Source: Flavobacteriales bacterium (lineage in GTDB: Bacteria > Bacteroidota > Bacteroidia > Flavobacteriales > BACL11). Taken from it: a stretch of DNA of 33,214 bases. How positions within the stretch are numbered: position 1 is the stretch's first letter; the number at the start of each line of letters is the position of its first letter. The stretch covers positions 1 through 33,214 of the forward strand of contig JACNLP010000017.1 of assembly GCA_014381465.1 (NCBI GenBank). The letters are read 5' to 3'. The position numbers and the translations under genes are program-made. Below are positions 25,777-33,214 of the stretch, piece after piece. Below the pieces are notes generated by a model. It saw only the letters and a program-made list of their open reading frames with translations, searched no databases and was not told where the DNA came from.

Positions 25777-26487
25777 ATGACCAATAAAGCAGAAATACCT
25801 AATTGTGAAGATTGTAAAACAAGAGGTAAATCTATATTTTGTGATTTAAAAAGTGATGAATTAGCCGATCTTTCATACAACAAAGGATGTAGTTCGTATA
25901 AAAAAGGACAAGTTATTTTTTATGAAGGAAGACGCCCAACAGGGCTTTATTGCATAAATAAAGGAAAAGTAAAAATTGCAAAATTGGGTGAGGAAGGTAA
26001 AGAACAAATTGTTCGCCTTGCTAGGGAAGGAGACATACTTGGTTATAGATCGTTAATTGGTGGAGATGCTTATTCTGCTTCTGCTGAAACGCTTGAAGAA
26101 ACAAGTGTTTGTTTTATTCCAAAAGAAGCAATTTTCAATTTGATTCGTCAAAGCCCAGAATTTTCAATAAAGATTATTGAATTAGTTTCTAAAGATTTGA
26201 AATCAGCAGAAAATAAAGTTACTGATTTAGCACAGAAACATGTGCGTGAAAGAGTAGCGGAAGCTTTGCTTATGTTAAAGGAAACTTATGGATTGGAAGA
26301 TGATGAGCAAACTTTAGGTGTAGCACTTACTCGTGAGGTTTTAGCGAACATTGTAGGTACGGCTACTGAAACTGTAATCCGGTTATTATCTGAGTTAAAA
26401 AAAGATGAAATAATTGCTTTGGAGGGCAGGAAAATTAAAATACTCAATCATAAACAACTTATTCGTACTGCAAGTATTTACGACTAA
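25777..26487 (+). CDS. Crp/Fnr-family transcription regulator 1
   Basis: The 236-residue regulator starts with a cysteine cluster CEDCKTRGKSIFC (C10, C13, C22). A cyclic-nucleotide-type sensor fold follows (KKGQVIFYEGRRPTGLYCIN, GKVKIAKLG, REGDILGYRSLIGG). Then come a long dimer helix and a DNA-binding helix-turn-helix near 183-212 (LTREVLANIVGTATETVIRLL). The cysteine cluster suggests iron-sulphur or redox sensing as in FNR, although spacing differs from the Escherichia coli protein. It sits beside a second regulator of the same type and near a NorCB-like operon, so control of respiratory or nitric-oxide genes is plausible. The ligand is not known. Confidence 0.9.
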   Translation: MTNKAEIPNCEDCKTRGKSIFCDLKSDELADLSYNKGCSSYKKGQVIFYEGRRPTGLYCINKGKVKIAKLGEEGKEQIVRLAREGDILGYRSLIGGDAYSASAETLEETSVCFIPKEAIFNLIRQSPEFSIKIIELVSKDLKSAENKVTDLAQKHVRERVAEALLMLKETYGLEDDEQTLGVALTREVLANIVGTATETVIRLLSELKKDEIIALEGRKIKILNHKQLIRTASIYD

Positions 26488-26504
26488 AATCACTTTTCAA
26501 TTTT

Positions 26505-26518
26505 ATGATATAAGTCAT
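26505..26518. promoter_or_regulatory. Candidate Crp/Fnr operator upstream of regulator 2
   Basis: ATGATATAAGTCAT has inverted ATGA/TCAT halves separated by 6 nt, the layout of Crp/Fnr sites. It lies about 40 nt upstream of the start expected from the GAAATTTG box at 26541-26548. That box departs from TAnnTTTG at its first base. Evidence is one site only. Confidence 0.3.
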
Positions 26519-26533
26519 TGTTTTATCTTTTTA

Positions 26534-26566
26534 CTTAAGTGAAATTTGCAACATAATTTACTTAAG
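26534..26566. repeat. Inverted repeat over the promoter of regulator 2
   Basis: CTTAAGTGAAATT (26534-26546) and AATTTACTTAAG (26555-26566) are near-perfect inverted arms around an 8-nt loop, overlapping the weak -7 box and ending 6 nt before the ATG. It could be an operator or a leader hairpin. Confidence 0.5.
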
Positions 26567-26572
26567 AAAAAT

Positions 26573-27271
26573 ATGACACGAAATAATATTCCCAATTGTA
26601 CAAAATGTAAAAACATGAAAACATCTGTTTTTTCGGGCTGTTTAATTGATGAAAAAGTAAACATCTCAAATCTAAAAAAGTTCAAAAACTTTAAAAAAGG
26701 AGAATCTATTTTTAATGAAGGAGAAAATGCACAGGCAGTTTTTTACATTTATGATGGGAAAGTTAAAACACTAAAAAAGGATAAAACAGGAAAAGAACAT
26801 ATTATTTCTTTTGCAAAAAATGGAAATTTATTAGGACTGCATGCAATAATTAACGATACAAAATTTAATGCTACTGCAATTACTCTTGAAGATACTAGCG
26901 TTTGTTGTATCTCCAAAGATGATTTTTTAAATTTGATAAAAGAAGATAAAAATGCTTTTATGCGTGTAATGAAACTTTTGTGCTATGATGCTGATACAGT
27001 AGAGAAAAGAGTGCTGAGTATAAAACATCTATCGGTCACCCAACGATTGGTAGAGGGACTTTTGTTACTTCAACAAACTTTTGGGAAGGACAAAAATAAC
27101 TTTATAAATATATCTTTAAAAGATATTGAGCTTTCAGGATTAACAAGTGCTAATAAAATAGTAACTCGCAACTTAGTGAAAAAAATGAAAGAACAACAAT
27201 TAATAGATGTTGTTGCTGATAAAATAAGTATTTTAAACACCAATAAGCTAAAAGGTATTTTAAGAAATTAA
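26573..27271 (+). CDS. Crp/Fnr-family transcription regulator 2 (divergent paralogue)
   Basis: The 232-residue protein is a paralogue of the preceding regulator: CTKCKNMKTSVFSGC at the start (C9, C12, C23), sensor fold KKGESIFNEGENAQAVFYIYDGKVK, and GNLLGLHAIIND. The DNA-binding part is less canonical (LKDIELSGLTSANKIVTRNL) than in regulator 1, so DNA specificity probably differs. The ATG at 26573 is preferred over an in-frame TTG at 26546, which lies inside the upstream inverted repeat. It is separated from regulator 1 by 85 nt holding two candidate regulatory sites, so it is probably transcribed separately. Confidence 0.87.
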   Translation: MTRNNIPNCTKCKNMKTSVFSGCLIDEKVNISNLKKFKNFKKGESIFNEGENAQAVFYIYDGKVKTLKKDKTGKEHIISFAKNGNLLGLHAIINDTKFNATAITLEDTSVCCISKDDFLNLIKEDKNAFMRVMKLLCYDADTVEKRVLSIKHLSVTQRLVEGLLLLQQTFGKDKNNFINISLKDIELSGLTSANKIVTRNLVKKMKEQQLIDVVADKISILNTNKLKGILRN

Positions 27272-27278
27272 TAATCCT

Positions 27279-27286
27279 TAATTTTG
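27279..27286 (+). promoter_or_regulatory. -7 promoter box TAATTTTG for nadAB
   Basis: TAATTTTGC matches TAnnTTTG and lies 23 nt upstream of the TTG start of nadA. TTTTGC here and GCAAAA at 27295-27300 form a short inverted repeat. Confidence 0.42.
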
Positions 27287-27309
27287 CACTTTATTGCAAA
27301 AAATCATTA

Positions 27310-28239
27310 TTGGACATCATAAATAAAATATCAAAGTTAAAGCAAGAAAAGAATGTGATAATTCTTGCTCATTATTATCAATTACCAGAGGTGCAAGATA
27401 TTGCCGATTTTGTAGGAGACAGCTTAGATTTATCACAAAAAGCAGTAAAAACAGATGCTGATATTATAGTATTTGCTGGTGTGCATTTTATGGCTGAAAC
27501 AGCAAAAATTCTTAATCCAAATAAAAAAGTATTAATACCTGATATGGATGCAGGATGTAGTTTAGCGGACTCTTGTCCGGCTGATAAATTAAGCGAATTT
27601 ATTGAGAAAAATCCTGGCCATAAGGTTATTTCATATATTAATTGTTCTGCAGAAGTAAAAGCAATTAGCGATATTATTTGCACTTCATCTAATGCTTTGC
27701 AAATAATTAAATCTATACCAAAAGATAAGCCAATTATTTTTGCTCCCGATAAGAATTTAGGCAGATATCTTGAGATTAAAAGTGGTAGAGAAATGCTAAA
27801 ATGGGATGGAACTTGCCTTGTTCATCAAGAATTTTCTGCTGATAAAATAAGGGAAATCAAACAAAAATATTCTGATGCAAAAGTTATTGCTCATCCTGAA
27901 TGTAGTTCGTATATGTTAGAGCATGCCGACTTTATTGGTTCTACTTCAGCACTATTAAAATTCAGTAAAACAGATATTTCTTCAACTTATATTGTTGCTA
28001 CCGAAACAGGGCTTATTTATCAGATGAAAAAAGAAAATCCTGAAAAAAAGTTTATTCCAGCCCCTGTTACAGGCAGTTGTGTTGCTTGCCAAGAATGCCC
28101 ATACATGAAAAAAAATACAGTTAAAAAAATATATGACTGTATAAGGAATGAAACCCCTGAGATTTTAATGGAAGAATCCTTAAGAGTTAAAGCATTCTCG
28201 GCTGTGGAAAATATGCTTAAATTTTCAGCAAAAAAATAA
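27310..28239 (+). CDS. nadA: Quinolinate synthase
   Basis: NadA condenses iminoaspartate with dihydroxyacetone phosphate to quinolinate, using a [4Fe-4S] cluster. The 309-residue protein has VIILAHYYQLPEVQD (16-30), GDSLDLS, MDAGCSLADSC (C83), AHPECSSYM (C198) and GSCVACQECPYM near the C-terminus, giving the three cluster cysteines. The start is TTG at 27310, giving MDIINKISKLKQEK, the usual short leader; no upstream in-frame ATG exists close by. It overlaps nadB by one base (TAATG), so the two enzymes, which hand on an unstable intermediate, are co-translated. Confidence 0.95.
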   Translation: MDIINKISKLKQEKNVIILAHYYQLPEVQDIADFVGDSLDLSQKAVKTDADIIVFAGVHFMAETAKILNPNKKVLIPDMDAGCSLADSCPADKLSEFIEKNPGHKVISYINCSAEVKAISDIICTSSNALQIIKSIPKDKPIIFAPDKNLGRYLEIKSGREMLKWDGTCLVHQEFSADKIREIKQKYSDAKVIAHPECSSYMLEHADFIGSTSALLKFSKTDISSTYIVATETGLIYQMKKENPEKKFIPAPVTGSCVACQECPYMKKNTVKKIYDCIRNETPEILMEESLRVKAFSAVENMLKFSAKK

Positions 28240-29792
28240 TGATTACAGATGTATTGATAGTTGGTTCTGGAATTGCAGGACTTAGCTATGCTTTAAAATT
28301 AGCCGAAAGAGCTCCTAATTTAAAAATTACCATTATTACAAAATTAGATGAGTCGGAAGCCAATACCAAATATGCACAAGGAGGAATAGCTGCAGTTACT
28401 AATTTAAAAAATGACTCTTTTGAAAAACACATAAACGATACACTAAAAGCTGGAGACGGGTTATGTGATAAACAAGTTGTAGAGCATGTAGTTAAAAATG
28501 CCCCTAAAAGAGTATCCGAACTTGCAAAATGGGGTGTTTGTTTTGATAAGAAAAATAAAAGTCAGTACGATTTAGGAAAGGAGGGAGGGCACTCTGAAAA
28601 CAGAATTATTCACCATAAAGATTTAACAGGACTACAAGTTCAAAATTCATTGTTAGAACGAATTCATGAAGCTCCAAACATTAATATTTTTACTCATTTT
28701 TTTGCTATTGATTTAATAACCGAACATCATTTAGGAAAAAATCTTGCTTATGGAGATAAGGATATTTCTTGTTACGGACTTTTTGCCTTGAATATCCATT
28801 CTGAAAAAATAGTAAAAATTTTAGCAAAAGTTACTTTGTTGGCAACAGGAGGGGCAGGGCAAGTGTATAAATACACTACTAATCCTGCAATTGCAACTGC
28901 TGATGGTATAGCAATGGCTTATAGGGCAAAAGCTACTATTAATAATATGGAGTTTATACAGTTTCACCCAACTGCCTTATACAACCTGGGAGAGAACCCA
29001 GCTTTTTTAATTTCGGAAGCTGTAAGAGGAAAAGGGGCTGTATTGAGAACAAAAAAGGGGAATCTTTTTATGCAGAAATATGATAAAAGAGAGTCTTTGG
29101 CTACTAGAGATATTGTTGCCAGATCAATTGATAGAGAGCTAAAAACAAGTGGAGATAATTTTGTTTTTCTGGACTGTAGTTCTATTTCAGATTTTGAAAC
29201 ACACTTCCCAAATATTTATAAAAAATGCTTATCTATAGGGATAAATGTTCCAGAACAGTGGATTCCTGTTGTGCCTGCAACTCATTATTTATGTGGAGGA
29301 ATTCAAACTGATATTTCTGGAAAAACTAACATTAATAATTTATATGCTTGTGGGGAGTGTGCTTGCACAGGATTGCATGGAGCTAATCGCTTAGCTTCCA
29401 ATTCGCTTTTAGAAGCATTGATTTTTTCTCATAATTGTGCTGAGGACACTTTTAAAATTATTGATAAATTAACTATTCCAAATAATATTCCTGATTGGGA
29501 TTCTAAAGGAGTTGTAAAAACCCAAGAACAGATTTTAATTCAGCATAATATTCAAGAAATTAGAAGTGTAATGACTGATTATGTAGGGATTATCCGTTCT
29601 GATTTCAGATTAAAAAGAGCTCTTAATCATATAAAAATAATTTATGAGGAAACAGAAATGTTGTATCAAAACAATGCTCTTTCATTATCGCTTTGCCAAC
29701 TAAGAAATTTATCGACAGCTGCTTATATCATTGTTCAACAATCATTGTTAAGAACAGAGAATAAAGGGACTTTTTTCAACCTCAACCTTTAG
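28239..29792 (+). CDS. nadB: L-aspartate oxidase
   Basis: NadB is a FAD enzyme that oxidises L-aspartate to iminoaspartate, the first step of NAD synthesis. The 517-residue protein has the FAD dinucleotide motif VGSGIAGLSYA (8-18) and TKYAQGGIAAV. It also has HHKDLTGLQVQ, FIQFHPTALYN and LATRDIVARSID, typical of the succinate dehydrogenase/fumarate reductase flavoprotein family. Near residue 370 is ACGECACTGLHGANRLASNS. The C-terminal helical domain is present, so the gene appears complete. It is the second gene of the nadAB operon. Confidence 0.95.
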   Translation: MITDVLIVGSGIAGLSYALKLAERAPNLKITIITKLDESEANTKYAQGGIAAVTNLKNDSFEKHINDTLKAGDGLCDKQVVEHVVKNAPKRVSELAKWGVCFDKKNKSQYDLGKEGGHSENRIIHHKDLTGLQVQNSLLERIHEAPNINIFTHFFAIDLITEHHLGKNLAYGDKDISCYGLFALNIHSEKIVKILAKVTLLATGGAGQVYKYTTNPAIATADGIAMAYRAKATINNMEFIQFHPTALYNLGENPAFLISEAVRGKGAVLRTKKGNLFMQKYDKRESLATRDIVARSIDRELKTSGDNFVFLDCSSISDFETHFPNIYKKCLSIGINVPEQWIPVVPATHYLCGGIQTDISGKTNINNLYACGECACTGLHGANRLASNSLLEALIFSHNCAEDTFKIIDKLTIPNNIPDWDSKGVVKTQEQILIQHNIQEIRSVMTDYVGIIRSDFRLKRALNHIKIIYEETEMLYQNNALSLSLCQLRNLSTAAYIIVQQSLLRTENKGTFFNLNL

Positions 29793-29810
29793 TTTTCTTT
29801 TCTGTTTAAT

Positions 29811-29818
29811 TATCTTTG
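29811..29818 (+). promoter_or_regulatory. -7 promoter box TATCTTTG for the NorCB-like operon
   Basis: TATCTTTGC fits the consensus and lies 22 nt before the ATG at 29841. No clear Crp/Fnr dyad is visible upstream in the short gap after nadB. Confidence 0.45.
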
Positions 29819-29840
29819 CATCTTTTTAAAAGAATTTAAC

Positions 29841-30260
29841 ATGAAGATGATATTGCCGATTAAAATATTACTTTTTATTATTCTAGCTTATTTTGTTTAT
29901 AGTTTTGCTATTTACAATCAAGTAATGCATACAGAAGTGGCAAGAAAATCTATATCTCCTTTAGCTGTTAAGGGAAAAGATGTTTTTCAGAAATTTAATT
30001 GTATTTCTTGTCATCAAATTTATGGTTTAGGTGGCTATATTGGTCCTGATTTAACAAATACAATATCAGAGAAAGGAGAGGCGTATGCAGAAGCGTTTCT
30101 AAGAAATGGAAGTTTAAGAATGCCTAATTTTAACCTGAATGATACTCAGGTGGAAGCTCTTATTGAAATGTTAAAAGCTGTAGATTCTTCAGGTTCATTT
30201 CCTGCAAAAGATTTTGATGTAAGCTGGTATGGAACAATTCAGAAAAAAGAAAAAGAATGA
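29841..30260 (+). CDS. NorC-like membrane-anchored cytochrome c
   Basis: The 139-residue protein has one N-terminal membrane anchor (about 6-25) and a single haem c domain: CISCH at 54-58, then the NorC-like stretch GLGGYIGPDLTN, and the distal methionine in LRMPNF (M94). This is the arrangement of NorC, which feeds electrons to NorB. It overlaps the next gene by ATGA, so the two form a complex-encoding pair. The electron donor role is inferred from family and linkage. A dedicated donor to a different terminal enzyme remains possible, because the partner has an altered active site. Confidence 0.82.
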   Translation: MKMILPIKILLFIILAYFVYSFAIYNQVMHTEVARKSISPLAVKGKDVFQKFNCISCHQIYGLGGYIGPDLTNTISEKGEAYAEAFLRNGSLRMPNFNLNDTQVEALIEMLKAVDSSGSFPAKDFDVSWYGTIQKKEKE

Positions 30261-31627
30261 GGAAATCAATAGGATTATCTTTTGTGTATTTGGCATTAGT
30301 ATCTCTTTTGGCAGCATTATTTTTTGGATGTATAGGGGCGTTTCAATATATCATGCCAGAACTTTTAAGGGATTCTTTTCCATTTTACAAGATAAGACCG
30401 CTTCATGTTTCCTTAATTGTTGCATGGATATTTCTAGCATCAGTTGGTGGAATCTACCATGCATTACCAAGGATATTGCAAAAACCTCTTTATAGTAACA
30501 AATTAGCTATTTGGCATTATTGGATATTTCTTATTACAGGAGTAGTAATAATTATTAGTTATCTTTTTGGCTATTTTGGAGGCAGAGAATATTGGGCGTT
30601 TTCACCTATTTTGGCTATCCCAATTATTATCTCCTGGTTTTTTTTGATAATCAATTTTTTTACTACTATAAAAGGATATAGGATAGAGCTTTGTGAAGAT
30701 AAAAATGGAACATCCAAACTTGTTTGGCCGGTTTATATTTGGATGTGGGCAACAGGGATAATCTTCTTTTTTCTCACTTTTATAGAGGCATACCTTTGGC
30801 TTATCCCTTATTTTAGAGAAAATATTATTGGAGAGCTTACTGTACAATGGAAAGCTTATGGCTCGCTTGTTGGTTCATGGAATATGCTTGTGTATGGTTT
30901 AGCTATTTATGTGATGGAAAAGACAAGTGACACCAGAATATCATCTATGCCGCTTACTTATAGTTTGTTTTTTCTTGGTTTTATTAATTTGCTTTTAGGA
31001 TGGTCGCATCATATTTATATTATACCTGCTGCAAAATGGATACGGCTATTGGGCTATGCTATAAGTATGACTGAGCTTATTGTTTTAGCCAAGATTATTT
31101 GGGATTGGAAAGGGATTCTAAAACAAGGCAAGAAACATATTCATTCTATTCCATATCGATTTTTACTTTCTTCTGATTTTTGGATAATAACTAATCTTAT
31201 TGTAGCGATTATTATTTCAATTCCGGCTATTAATATTTATACTCATGGTACTCATATTACTGTGGCTCATGCTATGGGAAGTACAATAGGAATTAACACC
31301 ATGATTCTGCTTGCATCTATTTTTTATATGGTCTCAGAAAACAGAAAAGAAGATTATAGTGAAACGGAATTAAAACTGATTTATAGGGGTTTCTGGCTTA
31401 CAAATATTTCATTAGCAATTTTCTGGACTACCCTTATTGCATCTGGAGTTGTAAAAAGCTATTATACTTTAGAAGATATGCCTTTTCAGCAAATAATGAA
31501 TTCTCTTCATTCTTACTTTATAGTTTTTGCAATTTCTGGTATGTCACTTTTAATAGGGATAGTGATGATTGTAATTCCTCTTCTTAGTAAGTTGTCAGCT
31601 AATCAATTAGCTGAAAATGAGCAGTAA
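30257..31627 (+). CDS. NorB-like haem-copper oxidase-family subunit with altered ligands
   Basis: This 456-residue protein has about 12 hydrophobic segments and the NorB/cbb3 subunit I layout. The low-spin haem ligand H50 is in RPLHVSLIVAW, the metal-site pair H251-H252 in LLGWSHHIY, and the high-spin haem ligand H338 in THGTHITVAHAMG. Two expected features are missing. NorB normally has H-x3-E (HLWVEG-type) in the sixth helix, but here the equivalent region reads YGSLVGSWNMLVYG, with no His or Glu. The second haem ligand of the usual H-x-H is Met (HAM, M340). It lies next to a NorC-like cytochrome, so nitric oxide reduction is the first guess, but the chemistry may differ. The C-terminus overlaps the convergent tryptophanase gene by 29 nt. 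Confidence 0.72.
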   Translation: MRKSIGLSFVYLALVSLLAALFFGCIGAFQYIMPELLRDSFPFYKIRPLHVSLIVAWIFLASVGGIYHALPRILQKPLYSNKLAIWHYWIFLITGVVIIISYLFGYFGGREYWAFSPILAIPIIISWFFLIINFFTTIKGYRIELCEDKNGTSKLVWPVYIWMWATGIIFFFLTFIEAYLWLIPYFRENIIGELTVQWKAYGSLVGSWNMLVYGLAIYVMEKTSDTRISSMPLTYSLFFLGFINLLLGWSHHIYIIPAAKWIRLLGYAISMTELIVLAKIIWDWKGILKQGKKHIHSIPYRFLLSSDFWIITNLIVAIIISIPAINIYTHGTHITVAHAMGSTIGINTMILLASIFYMVSENRKEDYSETELKLIYRGFWLTNISLAIFWTTLIASGVVKSYYTLEDMPFQQIMNSLHSYFIVFAISGMSLLIGIVMIVIPLLSKLSANQLAENEQ

Positions 31628-32978
31628 AATGTCTTAGGAATTTTGGTTCTTTTGTAATTTTAATTCCTTTTGCTTTACTTTTTTCTTTTACTAATCTCTC
31701 AAAAACTTCAATTGCATAATCTATATGAGATTGTGTGTAAACCCTGCGTGGAATAGCTAACCTCACTAAATCCATAGGAGCTGGAATTAAGCTTCCGTTC
31801 TCATCATATTTGCCGAACATAACTGATCCAATTTCTACACTTCTTATCCCGCCTTTTAAATACAAATCGCAAACTAATGCTTGCCCTGGGTATTGCTTAA
31901 CAGGAATATGATTGTAAAACGCTTTTGCATCAATATAAACGGCATGACCTCCTATAGGTATCATTACAGGTACACCCATTTCTTGTAATTTATTTCCTAA
32001 ATAAGTTGTGCTTACAATTCTGTAATGTAAATAATCAGCATCAAAAACTTCCTCTAAACCAATAGATAATGCCTCCATATCTCTACCACTTAAACCCCCA
32101 TAAGTTGTAAATCCTTCAGTAATAATTAGAAGATTGGTACACTCCTGTGAAAGTTTTTTATCATTTAAAGCTAAAAATCCACCCATATTTACAATTGCAT
32201 CTTTTTTTGCACTCATTGTGCATCCATCAGCCAATGAAAACATTTCTTGTGCTATTTGCTTATAGGTTTTATCCTTATATCCTTTTTCTCTTTGTTTTAT
32301 AAAGTAAGCATTTTCAGCAATTCTGCAGGCATCAAGAATAAAAAGAATGCCATGTTTTTTACAAAGATCACTTACTTCCTTAGCATTTTTCATACTTACT
32401 GGCTGTCCGCCACCACTATTATTGGTAACTGTTAAAATTACTGCTGCAATGTTTTTAACTCCTTTTTGTTTAATTATTTCTACTAAAGTAGGGATATCTA
32501 AATTTCCTTTAAAAGGATGATTAATAGCAGGATCTCTTCCTACTTCTGTCAAACAATCAATAGCTTCTGCTCCTGAGAATTCGATATTAGCTCTAGTAGT
32601 ATCAAAATGAGTATTGCTAATAAAAGTTTTATCTTTTCCTCCAATATATCCATATAAAATCCTTTCTGCAGCACGCCCCTGATGCGTTGGTAAAACATAT
32701 TTATATCCCGTTAAATCTTGAATCGTATGTTCCATTTTCTCCCAACTTCTTGCTCCTGCATAAGATTCATCTCCTTGCATTATTCCGGCCCATTGTGCCG
32801 AACTCATAGCAGATGTTCCGCTATCGGTAAGTAAATCTATTATTACATCTTTTGCTTTAAGCAAAAAAGGATTAAATTTTGCTTTCTTTAAGTACTGTAA
32901 TCTTTCTTTTTCGGTAGTCATTCTTATTGGCTCTACCATTTTAATCCTAAATGGCTCAATGATTGTTTTATATGTCAT
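31599..32978 (-). CDS. tnaA: Tryptophanase (tryptophan indole-lyase)
   Basis: This PLP enzyme splits tryptophan into indole, pyruvate and ammonia. The 459-residue protein matches the beta-eliminating lyase family throughout: EPFRIKMVEP, IDLLTDSGTSAMS, PTHQGRAAE, NSGGGQPVS, and the PLP lysine in MSAKKDA (K259). Tryptophanase rather than tyrosine phenol-lyase is favoured by HFDTTR (D126, where phenol-lyase has T) and by IRSVEIGSVMFG, where phenol-lyase has an Arg in VRSMERG. No tnaC-like leader peptide or tnaB permease is visible in the 206-nt gap upstream. A TATTTTCG box (32999-33006), one mismatch from consensus, could be its promoter. Confidence 0.93.
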   Translation of the reverse strand: MTYKTIIEPFRIKMVEPIRMTTEKERLQYLKKAKFNPFLLKAKDVIIDLLTDSGTSAMSSAQWAGIMQGDESYAGARSWEKMEHTIQDLTGYKYVLPTHQGRAAERILYGYIGGKDKTFISNTHFDTTRANIEFSGAEAIDCLTEVGRDPAINHPFKGNLDIPTLVEIIKQKGVKNIAAVILTVTNNSGGGQPVSMKNAKEVSDLCKKHGILFILDACRIAENAYFIKQREKGYKDKTYKQIAQEMFSLADGCTMSAKKDAIVNMGGFLALNDKKLSQECTNLLIITEGFTTYGGLSGRDMEALSIGLEEVFDADYLHYRIVSTTYLGNKLQEMGVPVMIPIGGHAVYIDAKAFYNHIPVKQYPGQALVCDLYLKGGIRSVEIGSVMFGKYDENGSLIPAPMDLVRLAIPRRVYTQSHIDYAIEVFERLVKEKSKAKGIKITKEPKFLRHFTAHFQLID

Positions 32979-33184
32979 TTTTTGTAATTATTAAAATGCG
33001 AAAATACATTGTTTGAAGTAGAAATTATATGATTTTTGTTTTAATTATAAATTGAACTTGCAGCTGAATAGGTGAGAAAGTTAGAGCTAATTAAGATAGT
33101 TCATAGCCCTATTGATTTTAAATTAATAAATTGTTTTTATTGTTATTATTATTATTGCATATATTAACTTTTAAATTTATTAAA

Positions 33185-33214
33185 ATGAAAAAATTCTGGT
33201 TAAGTGTTTTATTA
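33185..33214 (+). CDS. Start of an exported protein (cut by the right edge)
   Basis: ATG at 33185 opens MKKFWLSVLL, the start of a typical signal sequence, and stays open to the window end. A TATTATTG stretch some 30 nt upstream is one mismatch from the -7 box. The product cannot be named. The rest of the gap 32979-33184 shows nothing but AT-rich sequence. Confidence 0.5.
   Translation, partial: MKKFWLSVLL

Noticed and set aside
30229-30495. Open frame overlapping the NorC-like/NorB-like junction
   Set aside because: It lies in another frame across two well-supported genes joined by an ATGA overlap.
31599-32978. Tyrosine phenol-lyase
   Set aside because: Residues at the two distinguishing sites (HFDTTR and RSVEIGS) follow tryptophanase, not phenol-lyase.

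Overview
The window looks like chromosome from a low-GC member of the Bacteroidota, probably Flavobacteriia-like. Four things support this: type IX secretion (T9SS) tails and a PorP/SprF protein; a GldM-type inner-membrane protein beside an SprB-type repeat adhesin; the core gene order parA-parB-DUF5683-dapB-lepB-wbqC; and repeated copies of the Bacteroidota -7 promoter box TAnnTTTG just upstream of starts. No homology search was possible, so all names rest on motifs, length and gene order.

Region 1 (1 to about 4517) is the right-hand part of an integrated genomic island. It ends in a 3' fragment of a CAU-anticodon tRNA, the likely attachment site, with a tyrosine recombinase just inside. Its cargo is defence-like: an AbiE-type (type IV) toxin-antitoxin pair, and a HEPN-domain protein overlapping the start of a P-loop ATPase that leaves the window. 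A striking nested palindrome lies between the two modules. The intact tRNA and left end should lie beyond base 1.

Region 2 (4665-11167) is core housekeeping: chromosome partitioning (ParA, ParB), an exported DUF5683 protein, lysine/peptidoglycan precursor synthesis (DapB), signal peptidase I, a WbqC-family protein and an acyl-CoA carboxylase carboxyltransferase subunit. Between 11168 and 12852 a single gene for a secreted, T9SS-tagged, glycosidase-like protein appears to have been inserted. A diverged second copy of the last 14 codons of the carboxylase gene follows it.

Region 3 (12976-16259, minus strand) is a compact envelope operon of a GWxTD-domain protein, a lipid A-type acyltransferase and a family 2 glycosyltransferase. 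A tRNA-Ser(UGA) gene follows. Region 4 (16583-25720) is a four-gene operon joined by ATGA overlaps: a GldM-family protein, a beta-helix plus outer-membrane-barrel protein, a 1550-residue SprB-repeat adhesin with a type B T9SS tail, and a PorP/SprF protein. The order recalls sprC-sprD-sprB-sprF of gliding Flavobacterium. Together they look like a dedicated machine for exporting and displaying a surface adhesin.

Region 5 (25777-33214) holds two tandem Crp/Fnr regulators with N-terminal cysteine clusters, nadA-nadB, a NorC-like cytochrome c with a NorB-like haem-copper oxidase-family subunit whose active site appears altered, a convergent tryptophanase, and the first codons of an exported protein. 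The most unusual signals are the NorB-like protein lacking expected metal ligands, the HEPN/ATPase pair, the GldM-led adhesin operon and the duplicated carboxylase gene end.
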